Shown: piece after piece, positions 7,280 to 17,500 of the stretch
Layout of the letters: every line of letters begins with the position of its first letter
Position numbering within the stretch: position 1 is the stretch's first letter
DNA from: Candidatus Kapaibacterium sp.
Lineage (GTDB): Bacteria > Bacteroidota > Ignavibacteria > Kapaibacteriales > UBA4661
Assembly (NCBI GenBank): GCA_025455065.1
Contig: JALONG010000005.1
Coordinates: 55,110-119,109, forward strand
Direction of reading: 5' to 3'
Length of the DNA: 64,000 bases
Program-made: the position numbers and the translations under genes
Notes under the pieces: generated by a model
Told to the model about the DNA's origin: nothing
The model's input: the letters and a program-made list of their open reading frames with translations, nothing else
Database searches by the model: none

Positions 7280-10213
7280 ATGAAATTTTTTCTCGTTGAT
7301 GCCATGTCGCTCGTTTTTCGGGCGTATCACGCTATGTCGAAAATGGGCTTGCAAGCGCCCAACGGCGAACTGACGGGCGCTGTCTTTGGCTTTGCAAACA
7401 TCTTAGCAACGATTTTGAACAAAGAAAAGCCTGATTACATCGGCATTGCCTTCGACACGCCTGCGCCGACCTTCCGCCATGAAAAATTTGAGCAATACAA
7501 AGCGCATCGCCCCGAATTTCCGCAAGAACTCGTGCCTCAACTTGCTCGCATCAAAGAAATGATTCGCCTTTTGAACATTCCTCAAGTAGAACTTCCCGGT
7601 TACGAGGCAGACGACATTATCGGCACCTTCACAAAGCGCTTCAGTGCTGACGGTGCGGTGGATTTGTACTGCGTTACCAGCGACAAAGATTATTGCCAAC
7701 TTGTCAATGAACGTGTTCGGCTCTTTCGCCCCGGCTTTTCGATGGGCGAATACGATGTGATGGATATTGCGGGAGTTCATACAAAATTCGGTGTTGCGCC
7801 GAATCAAGTGATTGATGTATTGGCGCTTATCGGCGATGCTTCGGATAATGTTCCGGGCGTAAAGGGTGTTGGTGAAAAAACGGCAATTCCCCTTATTCAA
7901 GAATACGGCTCGGTGGAAAAGGTCTATGAAAACCTTGGTGCAATCAAGGATTCCGTGCGGAAGAAATTAGAAGCAGACCGCGACATGGCGTTTCTTTCCA
8001 AAGAACTCGTTACCATTCACACCGACGTTCCGATTGACCACAAATTAGAAGATTTTCTCCGCCAAGAACCCCAAGCTGAGCCGCTTCGAGAGTTTTTTCT
8101 GAACCTTGGTTTTCGCACGATTGTCGGAAAATTTCTTGTCGGCTCTCCGCCAAATCTTGCGGATACAGCCTCAAGCGGACAAAACGGCTCGGAAGCAAGT
8201 AATGATACAGCTTCTACGGCACAGCACTCAAAGCCGCTTCAAACCTTGAAAGACATTCCACACGAATACGTCATTGCAGACACATCAGAGAAAATCCGTG
8301 CTATGGCAGAAGAGCTACAGACCTCACCAATGCTTGCCTTTGACACCGAAACCGACGGCTTAAATGCGATGCTCTGCAATATCGTCGGTTTATCGCTTGC
8401 CGGAAAAGAAGGCAAAGCATACTACGTGCCGATGGCTGCATTTACAGATATTTCGCAAACACCAATCCCAAGCGCCTCAACACTTGCTTCAGCGCCTGTT
8501 TCACACGATAACGCACAAGGTGGACTTTTTGACGCACCTCTTGTTGAAACACCGCAGCAAAAAGCACCCGCAAAGATTGATTCTACGGGCATTTCTGGGC
8601 ATTGGCATTTTCCCGAAGCACTACGTCCCGTCAAAGAACTTTTGGAAAATCTTCGTGTTCCCAAATGCGGACAAAATGCGAAATTTGACACGCTTATTTT
8701 GAAACGTTACGGCGTGGAGGTCGCTCCCGTCGGCTTCGATACGATGCTTGCAAGCTATATTCTCAATTCCGATATGCTGCACGGTATGGATGCACTCGCC
8801 CAAAAGTGGCTTCGATACTCGCCGATACCGATTTCTGCGCTTATCGGTGAAAAGAAAAAAGAGCAGATTTCGATGACGGATGTAGCATTGGAGAGGATTG
8901 CGGAGTATGCAGCCGAAGATGCTGATGTTACCTTACGACTTTTCGGCGTGTTGCACAAAGAACTGGAAAGCGCACAGATGCTGGATTTCGCCGAGAAGGT
9001 CGAATTTCCCATGACGGATGTGCTGACGGAAATGGAGTTCAACGGCATAGCGATTGACACAGCCGCTCTCAGCAGTATTTCTGCAATGATTCGCACCGAA
9101 ACCGACAAACTCAAAGAGCAGATTTGGCAAGACGCGGGAACGCAGTTTAATGTGGATTCGCCGAAACAACTTGGTGAAATTCTTTTCGACAAAATGCAGA
9201 TTCCGCCTGTCAAAAAAACGAAAACCGGATACAGCACGGATTCATCGGTCTTGGAAGAACTCGCCGCCGAACACCCAATAGCGGAGCGGGTTTTGGAATA
9301 CAGGCAGCTTGCAAAACTGCAATCTACCTACGTTGAAGCACTTCCGCGCCTTGTCAATCCCGTTACAGGGCGCATCCACACAACATATAACCCCACCGTT
9401 ACCAGCACTGGGCGCTTGTCTTCGACAGACCCGAATTTGCAGAACATTCCCATTCGCACGGAACTCGGCATGGAAATTCGCAAAGCCTTTATCGCAGACA
9501 AACGCCGGAATTCAGGAATGATGCTGCTTTCGGCGGATTATTCGCAAATTGAACTGCGTATCATGGCGCATATTTGCCACGACGAAACGCTGGTGAGCGC
9601 TTTCCGTCAGGGTTTGGACGTACACGCAGCGACGGCTTCGGTGCTGTTTGGTGTGGATGTTGCAAACGTGGAGCGCGATATGCGGCGCATTGCCAAGACA
9701 GTGAATTTTGGCGTGATGTATGGTTTGGGCGCATTTGGGCTTGCGCAGCGCTTGAAAATAGGGCGCTCGGAAGGAAAAACGATTATTGATAATTACTTCG
9801 CAAAATACCCGCGCATCAAGGAATACATTGATTCCACGATTGCCTCAACCCGCGCAAACGGCTTTGCAACAACGCTTTTGGGGCGCAAAAAATTCTACAC
9901 GGGAATTAACAGTCCAAACCGTGTAGAGCGCACTGCTGCTGAACGCGCTGCAATCAATATGCCGATTCAAGGCACAGCTGCCGAGATGATGAAACTCGCA
10001 ATGACTGCCATTCACAAAGAAATGAAGCGCCTCAATCTTCAATCGAAAATGCTGCTCCAAATCCACGACGAACTCGTCTTCGAGATGCACCCTGACGAAT
10101 CTGAAACGCTACAGACTCTTGTGAAAACTTGCATGGAAGGCGCATTGTCGCTGGGTGAAGTGCCTGTGGTTGTGGAAATGGGCGTTGGGAATAATTGGGC
10201 GGAGGCGCATTGA
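7280..10213 (+). CDS. polA: DNA polymerase I
   Basis: Three-domain repair and replication polymerase. The 5' nuclease (about 1-290) starts FFLVDAMSLVFRAYHAM. The 3'-5' exonuclease is apparently active, because it keeps FDTETDGL, GQNAKFDTL and YAAEDAD. The polymerase carries motif A (SADYSQIELR), motif B (RRIAKTVNFGVMYG) and motif C (QIHDELVFE). I place the start at the ATG at 7280 because the upstream TTG-initiated extension (15 codons) is not part of the family. There is an extra Ser/Pro/Ala-rich stretch of about 45 residues between exonuclease motifs I and II (about 8437-8620) and a low-complexity linker before the exonuclease domain (about 8150-8240). It is the only plus-strand gene between 2.1 and 27.9 kb. 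Confidence 0.97.
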   Translation: MKFFLVDAMSLVFRAYHAMSKMGLQAPNGELTGAVFGFANILATILNKEKPDYIGIAFDTPAPTFRHEKFEQYKAHRPEFPQELVPQLARIKEMIRLLNIPQVELPGYEADDIIGTFTKRFSADGAVDLYCVTSDKDYCQLVNERVRLFRPGFSMGEYDVMDIAGVHTKFGVAPNQVIDVLALIGDASDNVPGVKGVGEKTAIPLIQEYGSVEKVYENLGAIKDSVRKKLEADRDMAFLSKELVTIHTDVPIDHKLEDFLRQEPQAEPLREFFLNLGFRTIVGKFLVGSPPNLADTASSGQNGSEASNDTASTAQHSKPLQTLKDIPHEYVIADTSEKIRAMAEELQTSPMLAFDTETDGLNAMLCNIVGLSLAGKEGKAYYVPMAAFTDISQTPIPSASTLASAPVSHDNAQGGLFDAPLVETPQQKAPAKIDSTGISGHWHFPEALRPVKELLENLRVPKCGQNAKFDTLILKRYGVEVAPVGFDTMLASYILNSDMLHGMDALAQKWLRYSPIPISALIGEKKKEQISMTDVALERIAEYAAEDADVTLRLFGVLHKELESAQMLDFAEKVEFPMTDVLTEMEFNGIAIDTAALSSISAMIRTETDKLKEQIWQDAGTQFNVDSPKQLGEILFDKMQIPPVKKTKTGYSTDSSVLEELAAEHPIAERVLEYRQLAKLQSTYVEALPRLVNPVTGRIHTTYNPTVTSTGRLSSTDPNLQNIPIRTELGMEIRKAFIADKRRNSGMMLLSADYSQIELRIMAHICHDETLVSAFRQGLDVHAATASVLFGVDVANVERDMRRIAKTVNFGVMYGLGAFGLAQRLKIGRSEGKTIIDNYFAKYPRIKEYIDSTIASTRANGFATTLLGRKKFYTGINSPNRVERTAAERAAINMPIQGTAAEMMKLAMTAIHKEMKRLNLQSKMLLQIHDELVFEMHPDESETLQTLVKTCMEGALSLGEVPVVVEMGVGNNWAEAH

Positions 10214-10279
10214 TGCAGGGCGTGTGGTTTTTGCCCAACAACCACAATAACCTTCGCCAAGACATATTTTGCCCAAAAA

Positions 10280-10319
10280 CACAAGAGCCTTCTACGGTAT
10301 GTTGTAGAAGGCTCTTGTG
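10280..10319 (-). terminator. Rho-independent terminator of the respiratory gene block
   Basis: A perfect 16-bp stem (10280-10295 with 10304-10319) encloses an 8-base loop. Read on the minus strand, it follows the actF stop and continues into TTTTT. Read on the plus strand, it follows polA with only weak T content, so it may also stop polA transcripts. Confidence 0.85.
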
Positions 10320-10340
10320 CTAAAAATAACTCGCAATCAT

Positions 10341-11537
10341 TTAGGAAATAAGTTCCAGCGATTCTTTCAAATACGGGTCATTCACCGCAACGATAGAGCG
10401 TGTTGCAAACTGACGTGCAACAATAAAGAAGAACAAGCCCGCAAAAAAGAGCCAACTTACAACATCTTGCCACCCCAAATGCAAAGTAGGGCTGAAGTTC
10501 GGCAGAATAATGAAGCAAAGGTCAATAAAGTGCATGAACAAAATCCAGCAACCAACGCCGATAAGAACGGAAGGATTGCGTTTGTTGTTCTGCGTGAGCA
10601 ATGTTACAAAGGGAACGATAAAGTGTCCGAATACCAAGCCGTACCCCAAGAACTGCCAATTACCATGCGCACGGGTGATGAAGAAAATTGCTTCTTCGGG
10701 CAAGTTACCGTACCAGATAAGGAAGTATTGGGAGAACGTGATGTACGTCCAGAACACGGTAAAGGCAAACATAAATTTACCAATATCGTGATAATGCTCA
10801 TCGGTAATGCCTTTAAGCAATCCTTGACGACGGAGATTCACAATGAAAATAGCAATCAAGGAAAGTGTCGAAACGAAGTTTCCGGCAAAGAAATACACAC
10901 CAAACATTGTGCTGAACCAATGCGGGTCAAGCGACATCACCATATCGAAACCTGCGAAGGTGAGCGACATTGCGAAGAGCAGAACAAACGGCGCAGAACG
11001 CTTCATGTTCGTGCGTGTCGGGGTATAATCGGTTGTGCTTTCATCTTGTTTGAAAGAGTTGCCGATAATCAGGCGGTAGGTCGCAAACCAAATAAGAGCG
11101 TAGAGCGCCAGACGAATCGTGAAAAACGTCGGATTCAAATAACCGCGTTTGGTAGCAAGAACTTCATCAAAGTGCGGTCCCGGCTCGTAAATATGCGGGT
11201 CAGCCCAATGGTAAAGTTTGTGTGTTACCCACACATCAGCAATAATCGGAATCATACCGATAAGCACTATCGGCAAAAATCCTGCAAAAATTTCGGGAAT
11301 ACGACGTACCATTGCGCTCCAGCCTGCATTCACGAGGAATTGCAGCGTAGCAAAGAACATCGAAACAATCGTAATACCCGTAAAGTAAATATACCCAACG
11401 AGATATGCTTGCAAGAATCGCCCTGAATCAAGAACTGCGGCACCGACCATGCCTAAAGCGCCTACGCCTAAAGCAATCATCGAATACGTCCGCAGTTTCT
11501 GCACAAAGCTCGAATCAGCAATAATCACAGTATTCAT
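10341..11537 (-). CDS. actF: Alternative complex III subunit ActF (NrfD-like membrane protein)
   Basis: ActF is one of the two large quinol-side membrane subunits of alternative complex III, which oxidises quinol and passes electrons to a cytochrome c or directly to the oxidase. The 398-residue protein is almost entirely hydrophobic helices, about ten by eye, with the family segments GYIYFTGI and SLDPHWFSTMFGVYFFAGNF. It is the last gene of the actA-actF series and of the whole block, followed by a strong terminator. It starts 39 bp after actE ends. The order and the HW motif separate it from its larger paralogue ActC. Confidence 0.93.
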   Translation of the reverse strand: MNTVIIADSSFVQKLRTYSMIALGVGALGMVGAAVLDSGRFLQAYLVGYIYFTGITIVSMFFATLQFLVNAGWSAMVRRIPEIFAGFLPIVLIGMIPIIADVWVTHKLYHWADPHIYEPGPHFDEVLATKRGYLNPTFFTIRLALYALIWFATYRLIIGNSFKQDESTTDYTPTRTNMKRSAPFVLLFAMSLTFAGFDMVMSLDPHWFSTMFGVYFFAGNFVSTLSLIAIFIVNLRRQGLLKGITDEHYHDIGKFMFAFTVFWTYITFSQYFLIWYGNLPEEAIFFITRAHGNWQFLGYGLVFGHFIVPFVTLLTQNNKRNPSVLIGVGCWILFMHFIDLCFIILPNFSPTLHLGWQDVVSWLFFAGLFFFIVARQFATRSIVAVNDPYLKESLELIS

Positions 11538-11576
11538 AGAACATTTGTTGTTTAGAGGTTACGGATTCAAGCCTGT

Positions 11577-12239
11577 TTATTGAGCAGATGCAGCTTTGGC
11601 TGTACCGGCTTGAGCAGTTGTTTGATTATCTTTTTCAGTTTTCGGAGCAGCTGTCATTTTCGGGTGTGTACCTCCATTTTGCAACACGCGAATATAATGC
11701 ACCACACACCAACGGTCGAGTTCCGAAAGTTTATCGGCATACGACGACATGATATTCTGTCCTGCACTTATCACATGAAAGATTCTTCCATCGGTATATG
11801 CAACAGCATCGGGGCGCACAAGACTCGGCGGATTCGCAAAGCCTTTTTGCACGACTAAGCCGTTACCTTTACCGTCATGGTTGTGACAGGGTGTACACAT
11901 TGTCTCGAAGCGGTTCTTGCCTCGTGCAAGGACTTCTGCGGTTACAGGAATAGAATTGATATTTTTTGTGTCAGCATCATCAAGCGAGACGTTATATTTT
12001 GTACCGTTGCGAGGAACGGTGTATTCAACCGGATCGCGTGTCGCTTTGCCATCAGCAAAAAACGATGATGGGGCTTGTGCCTTAACTTTCTGCTGATTGT
12101 CCATGTCGTCAATGATTTCGAGCGGAGGTGTATCCGATGTCCAGAGGATATTACCGGAGAGTAATCCCACCCAAAACAGGGTAAAGAGAACCAAACCCAC
12201 GACCGACCAAAAGCCGAATTTTCGTTTATTTGTAGCCAT
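11577..12239 (-). CDS. actE: Alternative complex III subunit ActE (monoheme cytochrome c)
   Basis: The 220-residue protein has one N-terminal membrane helix (VVGLVLFTLFWVGLLSG) and a periplasmic class I cytochrome c domain with a single heme site CTPCH. A Met in IMSSYADKLSELDRW is a plausible sixth ligand. The segment VPRNGTKYNVSL, where TVPRNGT is common in this family, precedes the heme domain. The C-terminus is an Ala/Lys/Thr-rich tail. ActE is thought to relay electrons from the multiheme ActA or the FeS chain to the outgoing cytochrome. Its gap to actD is 30 bp. Confidence 0.92.
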   Translation of the reverse strand: MATNKRKFGFWSVVGLVLFTLFWVGLLSGNILWTSDTPPLEIIDDMDNQQKVKAQAPSSFFADGKATRDPVEYTVPRNGTKYNVSLDDADTKNINSIPVTAEVLARGKNRFETMCTPCHNHDGKGNGLVVQKGFANPPSLVRPDAVAYTDGRIFHVISAGQNIMSSYADKLSELDRWCVVHYIRVLQNGGTHPKMTAAPKTEKDNQTTAQAGTAKAASAQ

Positions 12240-12269
12240 GATTTTGTAGGGTTATTGAGGGGTGAAAGA

Positions 12270-12833
12270 TTAGTCTTGTTCAATAGTTTCGTGGACGACA
12301 CGCACATTGTCCGCGCCAAGTTTCGTGAGAAGTGCCTGTGCGGTTTCAATGGTAAATCGCGGGTCATCTGCCTCTAAAACGACGCAGAAATTATCATCGG
12401 TTGCAGCTTGGAAACCTGCATCGTACTGGTATTTCGAGTGCCAATTCGGGAGTCTGTTCAAATAACCAAACATCGTGAAAAATACCGTCAAACCGGTACA
12501 CAAGACCATCAACTCAAAAAATACCGGTACACCAAATTGCGGTGCAAAAAGTGGTTTGCCACCGATGTTCAGTTTATATTCGATGCCACCCGTCCAGTAT
12601 TGGAGCGCAAAAGCACTTGCAAGACCGAACAACCCACCTGCCAAAGCAAACTTCGGAAGGCTCGTTTTCGGCATACCCATTGCTTTTTCCAAGCCGTGAA
12701 CAGGATAGGGCGTGTAAATATCGAATTTCGTATAACCCGCAGCATGGATGCCCTTAGCGGCTGCCGTTACCTTATCGGCATTTTTGTAATCGCCCATGAC
12801 GGCGATAACATTTCCTTTTTCAACTGTAGTCAT
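12270..12833 (-). CDS. actD: Alternative complex III subunit ActD (DUF3341)
   Basis: The 187-residue DUF3341 protein has the pattern VIAVMGDYKNADKVTAAAKGIHAAGYTKFDIYTPYPVHGLEKAMG in its cytoplasmic N-terminal domain, split here only for description: ferredoxin-like strand (about 8-30), then the conserved DIYTPYPVHGLE motif. Two membrane helices follow (about 62-85 and 105-125). It caps the membrane part of the complex and has no known cofactor. It lies between actC and actE, as in other act clusters. Confidence 0.92.
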   Translation of the reverse strand: MTTVEKGNVIAVMGDYKNADKVTAAAKGIHAAGYTKFDIYTPYPVHGLEKAMGMPKTSLPKFALAGGLFGLASAFALQYWTGGIEYKLNIGGKPLFAPQFGVPVFFELMVLCTGLTVFFTMFGYLNRLPNWHSKYQYDAGFQAATDDNFCVVLEADDPRFTIETAQALLTKLGADNVRVVHETIEQD

Positions 12834-12872
12834 AGTTTCTAAGAAATAGATGTTTCGTCTTTCATGGGTGAA

Positions 12873-14393
12873 TTAGTGTTTTGCCTGAACATCATTGCTT
12901 TCGGCATAATGTCCTGTGTTGTAGTAATCGCCATGTTCGCCGTGGTCATCGTGATGATGATGGCTGGGCTGCGCACCCGGCATAATGGATTTTACTTCGC
13001 CTAAAGCAATAATCGGCAAATACTTCGCAAACAAGAGGAAGAATACCATGAACAAACCGAATGTTCCAATAAAAATGGTAATCTCAACCCATGTCGGCGT
13101 GTAGTAATGCCAGCTTGAAGGCAAATAGCCATGGTGGAGTGAGGTCGAAATAATCGTAAAGCGCTCGAACCACATACCGATATTCACGAAAATAGAAAGA
13201 ACAAAGGTAAACCATACGTTACGGCGCAATTTCGCATTCCAAAAGAACTGCGGAGAAATAACGTTACAAGTAACCATCATCCAGTATGACCACGCATAAT
13301 CACCAAATGCACGATTGAAGAAAACAAAACGCTCATACGGATTACCGCTATAATACGCAATAAACATTTCCATTGCATACGCATAGCCTACAATCATACC
13401 CGTAGCGAGAATGATTTTGTTCATGTTGTCAATGTGCTTCAGCGTGATGTAATCATGCAAGTCAAGGATTTCCCGTGCAACGAGCATGAGCGTCAATACC
13501 ATTGCGAAACCGGAGAAAATGGCACCGGCGACGAAGTACGGCGGGAAGATGGTAGTGTGCCAACCGGGAAGAATCGAAACAGCAAAGTCGAAGGATACGA
13601 TTGAGTGTACCGAAAGCACGAGTGGAGTAGAAAGTCCGGCAAAAATCATATAGGCAAATTCGTAGTGATGCCAGTTGCGGGTAGAACCCGTCCAACCCAA
13701 GCTAAAGACGGTATATCCTGCTTTTGCCAATTTCGTTTTTGCGCGATTGCGAAGTGACGCAAGGTCAGGAACCAAACCTGTGAACCAGAACAGAAGCGAA
13801 ATCGTAAAGTAGGTACTTACCGCAAACACGTCCCATTCGAGCGGAGAGCGGAAGTTTACCCACATTTTCATTTGGTTCGGGTAAGGGAGAAGCCAGTAAT
13901 CAAGCCAAGGGCGACCTGTGTGCGTAAGCACGAATACCGCTGCATTGATAACGGCAAAAATCGTCATTGCTTCGGCAGAGCGGTTAATCGCCGTGCGCCA
14001 TTTTTGGCGGAAGAGGAACAACACCGCAGAAATGAGCGTACCGGCGTGACCGATACCAACCCAAAATACGAAGTTTGTAATGTCCCATCCCCAACCGATT
14101 GTATTATTCAACCCCCAAACACCAATACCGACAGCAATCGTGTAGGTGAGAGCGCCAATTCCTGCTCCGGCAACTAAGATAGATGCCAAGAGTGCTGCCC
14201 AAAATTTGGGCGTAGCTTTCTGCTCTGCCACACCGCAGATATCTTCGGTAATTTGGTGTATGGTTTTATTCCCCAGCACTAGTGGCTCACGCACGGGCTT
14301 CGCAGACGGGCTATCGTGGTAGCCGTTCAGCGTTGTGCCGTTCGAGTATCCTGCTGTGGCTGTCGCAACTTGTTCTTTTGCTTCCATAGCCAT
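12873..14393 (-). CDS. actC: Alternative complex III subunit ActC (NrfD/PsrC-like quinol-binding subunit)
   Basis: The 506-residue polytopic protein belongs to the NrfD/PsrC family and has about ten membrane helices. The family segment GWDITNFVFWVGIGHAGTLI (about residues 100-120) marks the expected quinol site and IGMWFERF (about 405) is conserved in ActC. The C-terminal tail is His-rich. The N-terminal 60 residues are soluble and low in complexity. Two in-frame ATGs lie at the start (codons 1 and 3), and I took the first. An inverted repeat at 14444-14532 separates it from actB. Confidence 0.93.
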   Translation of the reverse strand: MAMEAKEQVATATAGYSNGTTLNGYHDSPSAKPVREPLVLGNKTIHQITEDICGVAEQKATPKFWAALLASILVAGAGIGALTYTIAVGIGVWGLNNTIGWGWDITNFVFWVGIGHAGTLISAVLFLFRQKWRTAINRSAEAMTIFAVINAAVFVLTHTGRPWLDYWLLPYPNQMKMWVNFRSPLEWDVFAVSTYFTISLLFWFTGLVPDLASLRNRAKTKLAKAGYTVFSLGWTGSTRNWHHYEFAYMIFAGLSTPLVLSVHSIVSFDFAVSILPGWHTTIFPPYFVAGAIFSGFAMVLTLMLVAREILDLHDYITLKHIDNMNKIILATGMIVGYAYAMEMFIAYYSGNPYERFVFFNRAFGDYAWSYWMMVTCNVISPQFFWNAKLRRNVWFTFVLSIFVNIGMWFERFTIISTSLHHGYLPSSWHYYTPTWVEITIFIGTFGLFMVFFLLFAKYLPIIALGEVKSIMPGAQPSHHHHDDHGEHGDYYNTGHYAESNDVQAKH

Positions 14394-14443
14394 ACCTTTT
14401 GGAAAAAATTTGATAAGTATTTAGTTCAAATGTCAAGATTGTA

Positions 14444-14532
14444 TTCTTCCCTCACCCCGCTCTGCGCTTTGCTTGAACGACCCTCTCCCAAAGGGAGAAG
14501 GTCTAGCGTAAGCGAGGGGTGAGGGGAAGAAG
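14444..14532. repeat. Nested inverted repeat between actB and actC
   Basis: The outer arms are 14444-14461 (TTCTTCCCTCACCCCGCT) and 14511-14531, complementary apart from small gaps. The inner hairpin is GACCCTCTCCC / GGGAGAAGGTC around AAA. On the minus strand it would form a long folded RNA directly after the actB stop. The sequence has the style of dispersed CCCTCACCCC-type palindromes known in many genomes. It may act as an mRNA stabiliser or partial terminator between subunits. Confidence 0.7.
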
Positions 14533-14533
14533 A

Positions 14534-17500
14534 TTAGCCGTGTTTCTCCGCGCCGTGCGCTTTGCCGTGTTCTGCACCATGCGCCTTCGCTTCTTGGTTA
14601 CGAACTTTCGCAAGATAGGTAATTTGCGGACGGACGTTGAGTTCTTCCAAAACCAAGAATCCACGCTCATGGCTGCGAGATTTCGCAACGACGCTTTCGG
14701 GATTGTTAGTGTTGCCAAAGGTAATGGCAGCAGCCGGACAAGCCTGTTGGCAAGCGGTCTGGAATGAACCGTCTGCAATATAGAGTTCACCGGCATCTTT
14801 GGTTTTCTGACGAGCCTCAGCAATGCGCTGCGTACAGAAGGAGCATTTCTCCATCACACCGCGCATACGCATTGTTACGTCGGGGTTATAGACAAATTCC
14901 ATCGGTGTACGCTTGCCTTTGTGCCAGTTAAGCCAGTTGAAGCGACGCACTTTGTACGGACAGTTGTTAGCGCAGTATTTCGTACCGACGCAACGGTTGT
15001 AGGTCATTTCGTTCAAACCTTCGGGGCTGTGCGTTGTCGCTGCAACAGGGCATACATTCTCGCACGGCGCGTTTTCGCAATGCTGGCAAAGCATTGGCTG
15101 GAAGGTAACATTTGGGTTTTCCAAGTTGGAGTGGTCATAGTAGCGGTCAATGCGAATCCAGTGCATTTCCCGTGCATTCATCACGTGTTCTTTGCCTACA
15201 ACAGCAATGTTATTTTCGGCTTGGCAAGCCGTGATACACGCTCCGCAACCCACACACGCCGACATATCAATCGTCATACCCCAACGATGACCTTTGTATG
15301 CAAAACTCGGCATGATGCTCTGCGGAAGTTCTTCGTTTTTATGCGTCTTTTTGCCCGGAACATGTTCTTTGTGGAAGAGATGTTCGTCTTTAGCGGCAAT
15401 CTGCGTTGCGGTCGTTTCGAGCGCAAGTTTACGACCAATGAGGTCGGTGTGCTTTTGTGTTGTCGCTATTTTGTATTTTTTCTCGGTAACTTCAACAGTT
15501 ATAGGAACATAGCCAAAAGACTGCTCCGGCGACATAATTGCGTAAGCGTTACCACCAACATTGTTTGCCACTTCGCCAAGTTTGGTGCGACCAAAACCTG
15601 TTGTCGTTGCAATAACACCATCTTGCATACCCGGCTGAACCCACACAGGCAACTCCACAACGCCATGCGCACTTTTGAGACGCACGAGAATGGAATTGTC
15701 GTAGTCAGGCGCTTCTTCAGCAATGTCTTTTGCCAATTTTTCACCGAGAAGTTTTTTCGCCGTGTTATAGCTCATCAAAGCTGCGTTGTCCCATGTCATT
15801 TTTGTTACAGGGTCGGGCAGTTCCATAAACCAACTTGTGTTGGTGAGCGAACCGTCGTACTGCGCGTAGGAAGGCGTTACAAGAGCAACATATTCGCCTT
15901 TTGCTGCCTTTGCTTGAGCCACGAGAGCATTTGCAGCACCCGCATTAACGCTTGCGTTGGAAGCAGAAGCGCCCGCAGCAGCCATAGAACCGTCGCGGAG
16001 AATTTTTGCCCAGAACGCATCAAATGTTGTAGGTTTTTCACCAGAAGCCGCACTGTAAACGCTTGTCCAACGAGCGCGAACAAACTCCACAAACGCAACT
16101 TTTTCACCTAGCGAAGCAAACGCATCTGCTTTCAACGCTTTGGTGAGTTGCATGAGCAAATCTGCCAATGAAGCGCTGTTCGGGTTAAGTGGGGCAACGA
16201 GTGGCTGCTGTACAGAAAGTGAGCCGTCGAACGCCTGAGCATCACCCCATGATTCGAGGTAATGCGCCGCAGGAACATACGCGGAACACATCTGCACCGT
16301 TTCGTCCTCGTACATCGAGAAGGCAAAACGGTGTTCTACTTTTTTGAGAAGTTCTTGTGTTTCAGCATCAGCCGAATATGCGGGATTTACACCTGCAAAC
16401 AAGACTGCGCCGACTTTGCCGGATTTCAATTCTTCGCGGAAAGCCGCAAACGCAGCTTTTTTGCTACCACTAAAGGGAAATTGGTGGGCGGTATTGATTG
16501 CTTTATCGGCACCGTAAGCACCAAGCGCCGCGTTAATTGCAATGCCCAAAGCGTGTGCGCCTGCGGGGAGGTGGTCGCCAACGGCAACAACGGCTTTACC
16601 CGATGAGGCTTTGAGCTCCTCAGCAACTTTTTTTGCATCCTCTTTTTGCTCTGCCGAAAGCGCAGAATCATCACCGGAAACGCTTGCACCCACGCCTTTA
16701 GCAATGGCAGCCAAAAAAGCAGTCAGTTGGTCGGGAGATGCTTTAATGCGCTTGTCAGCGTTCATGCCCGTCAGCGACATCATACCTTCCACAACCACGA
16801 GTTTACTCATGGTCGGGTTAGCGTAAGACGGCTTGCGGTTTTTCGCAAATTGACGGATGTTATAGACAGCGTTTTTATCTGTTCCCAAGAAGTCCGCATC
16901 AACGCTCAGAATAACAGTTGCTTTGCTGTAATCAATCGCAAATTCCGCATCAATGCCAAGCACTTGCTTATTCGCTTCAGCAGCATTACCGCCATTGAGC
17001 GCCGGAACAACGACAAATTTCACGCTGGGAATTGCTGCTTCAATTTCCTTCAAAAGCGCATCAAAACTCGGTGAAGCGTGTTCACCAATGAGGACACGAG
17101 AAACTTTTCCTGCTGCCCCCGCAGCGTTCATGCCTTCTGCCATCGTACCGATAGCAGTAGCAACAGAAACAAAGCCCGGAGCCGTTTTCTTTACGGTGCT
17201 GGGCGTAAAGCCGCCTTTATTCACAAAGGGGTTTTTCATGCGGTCTGGGTCATAGAGAGCAAGGAGTGAGCCTTGAATCCATGCGGAGGACGAACCCATT
17301 GAGGCGATGTGCTTGTCATTACCTTCGAGTTTCACCGGTCTGCCGTCGCGGGTTTTTGCCACCAAGCCAATGGCAGCATTGCCGTGCGAAAAGACAGTTG
17401 TGTAATACGTCGGCAAGCCCGGCGTAAGGTATTCGCTGGCTTTGACAACAGGCACAATCTTCGTGTCAGGACGACGGCAAGCCGTAGCCGCAAACGCCAT

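Noticed and set aside
10317..11426. Long open frame (369 codons) on the plus strand opposite actF
   Set aside because: Its translation is rich in Asn, Lys, His and Cys with no domain pattern, while the minus strand encodes a clear ActF. It is an antisense shadow.
14921..16111. Long open frame (396 codons) on the plus strand opposite actB
   Set aside because: No signal, domain or start context, and it lies wholly within the FeS and molybdopterin-like coding region of actB.
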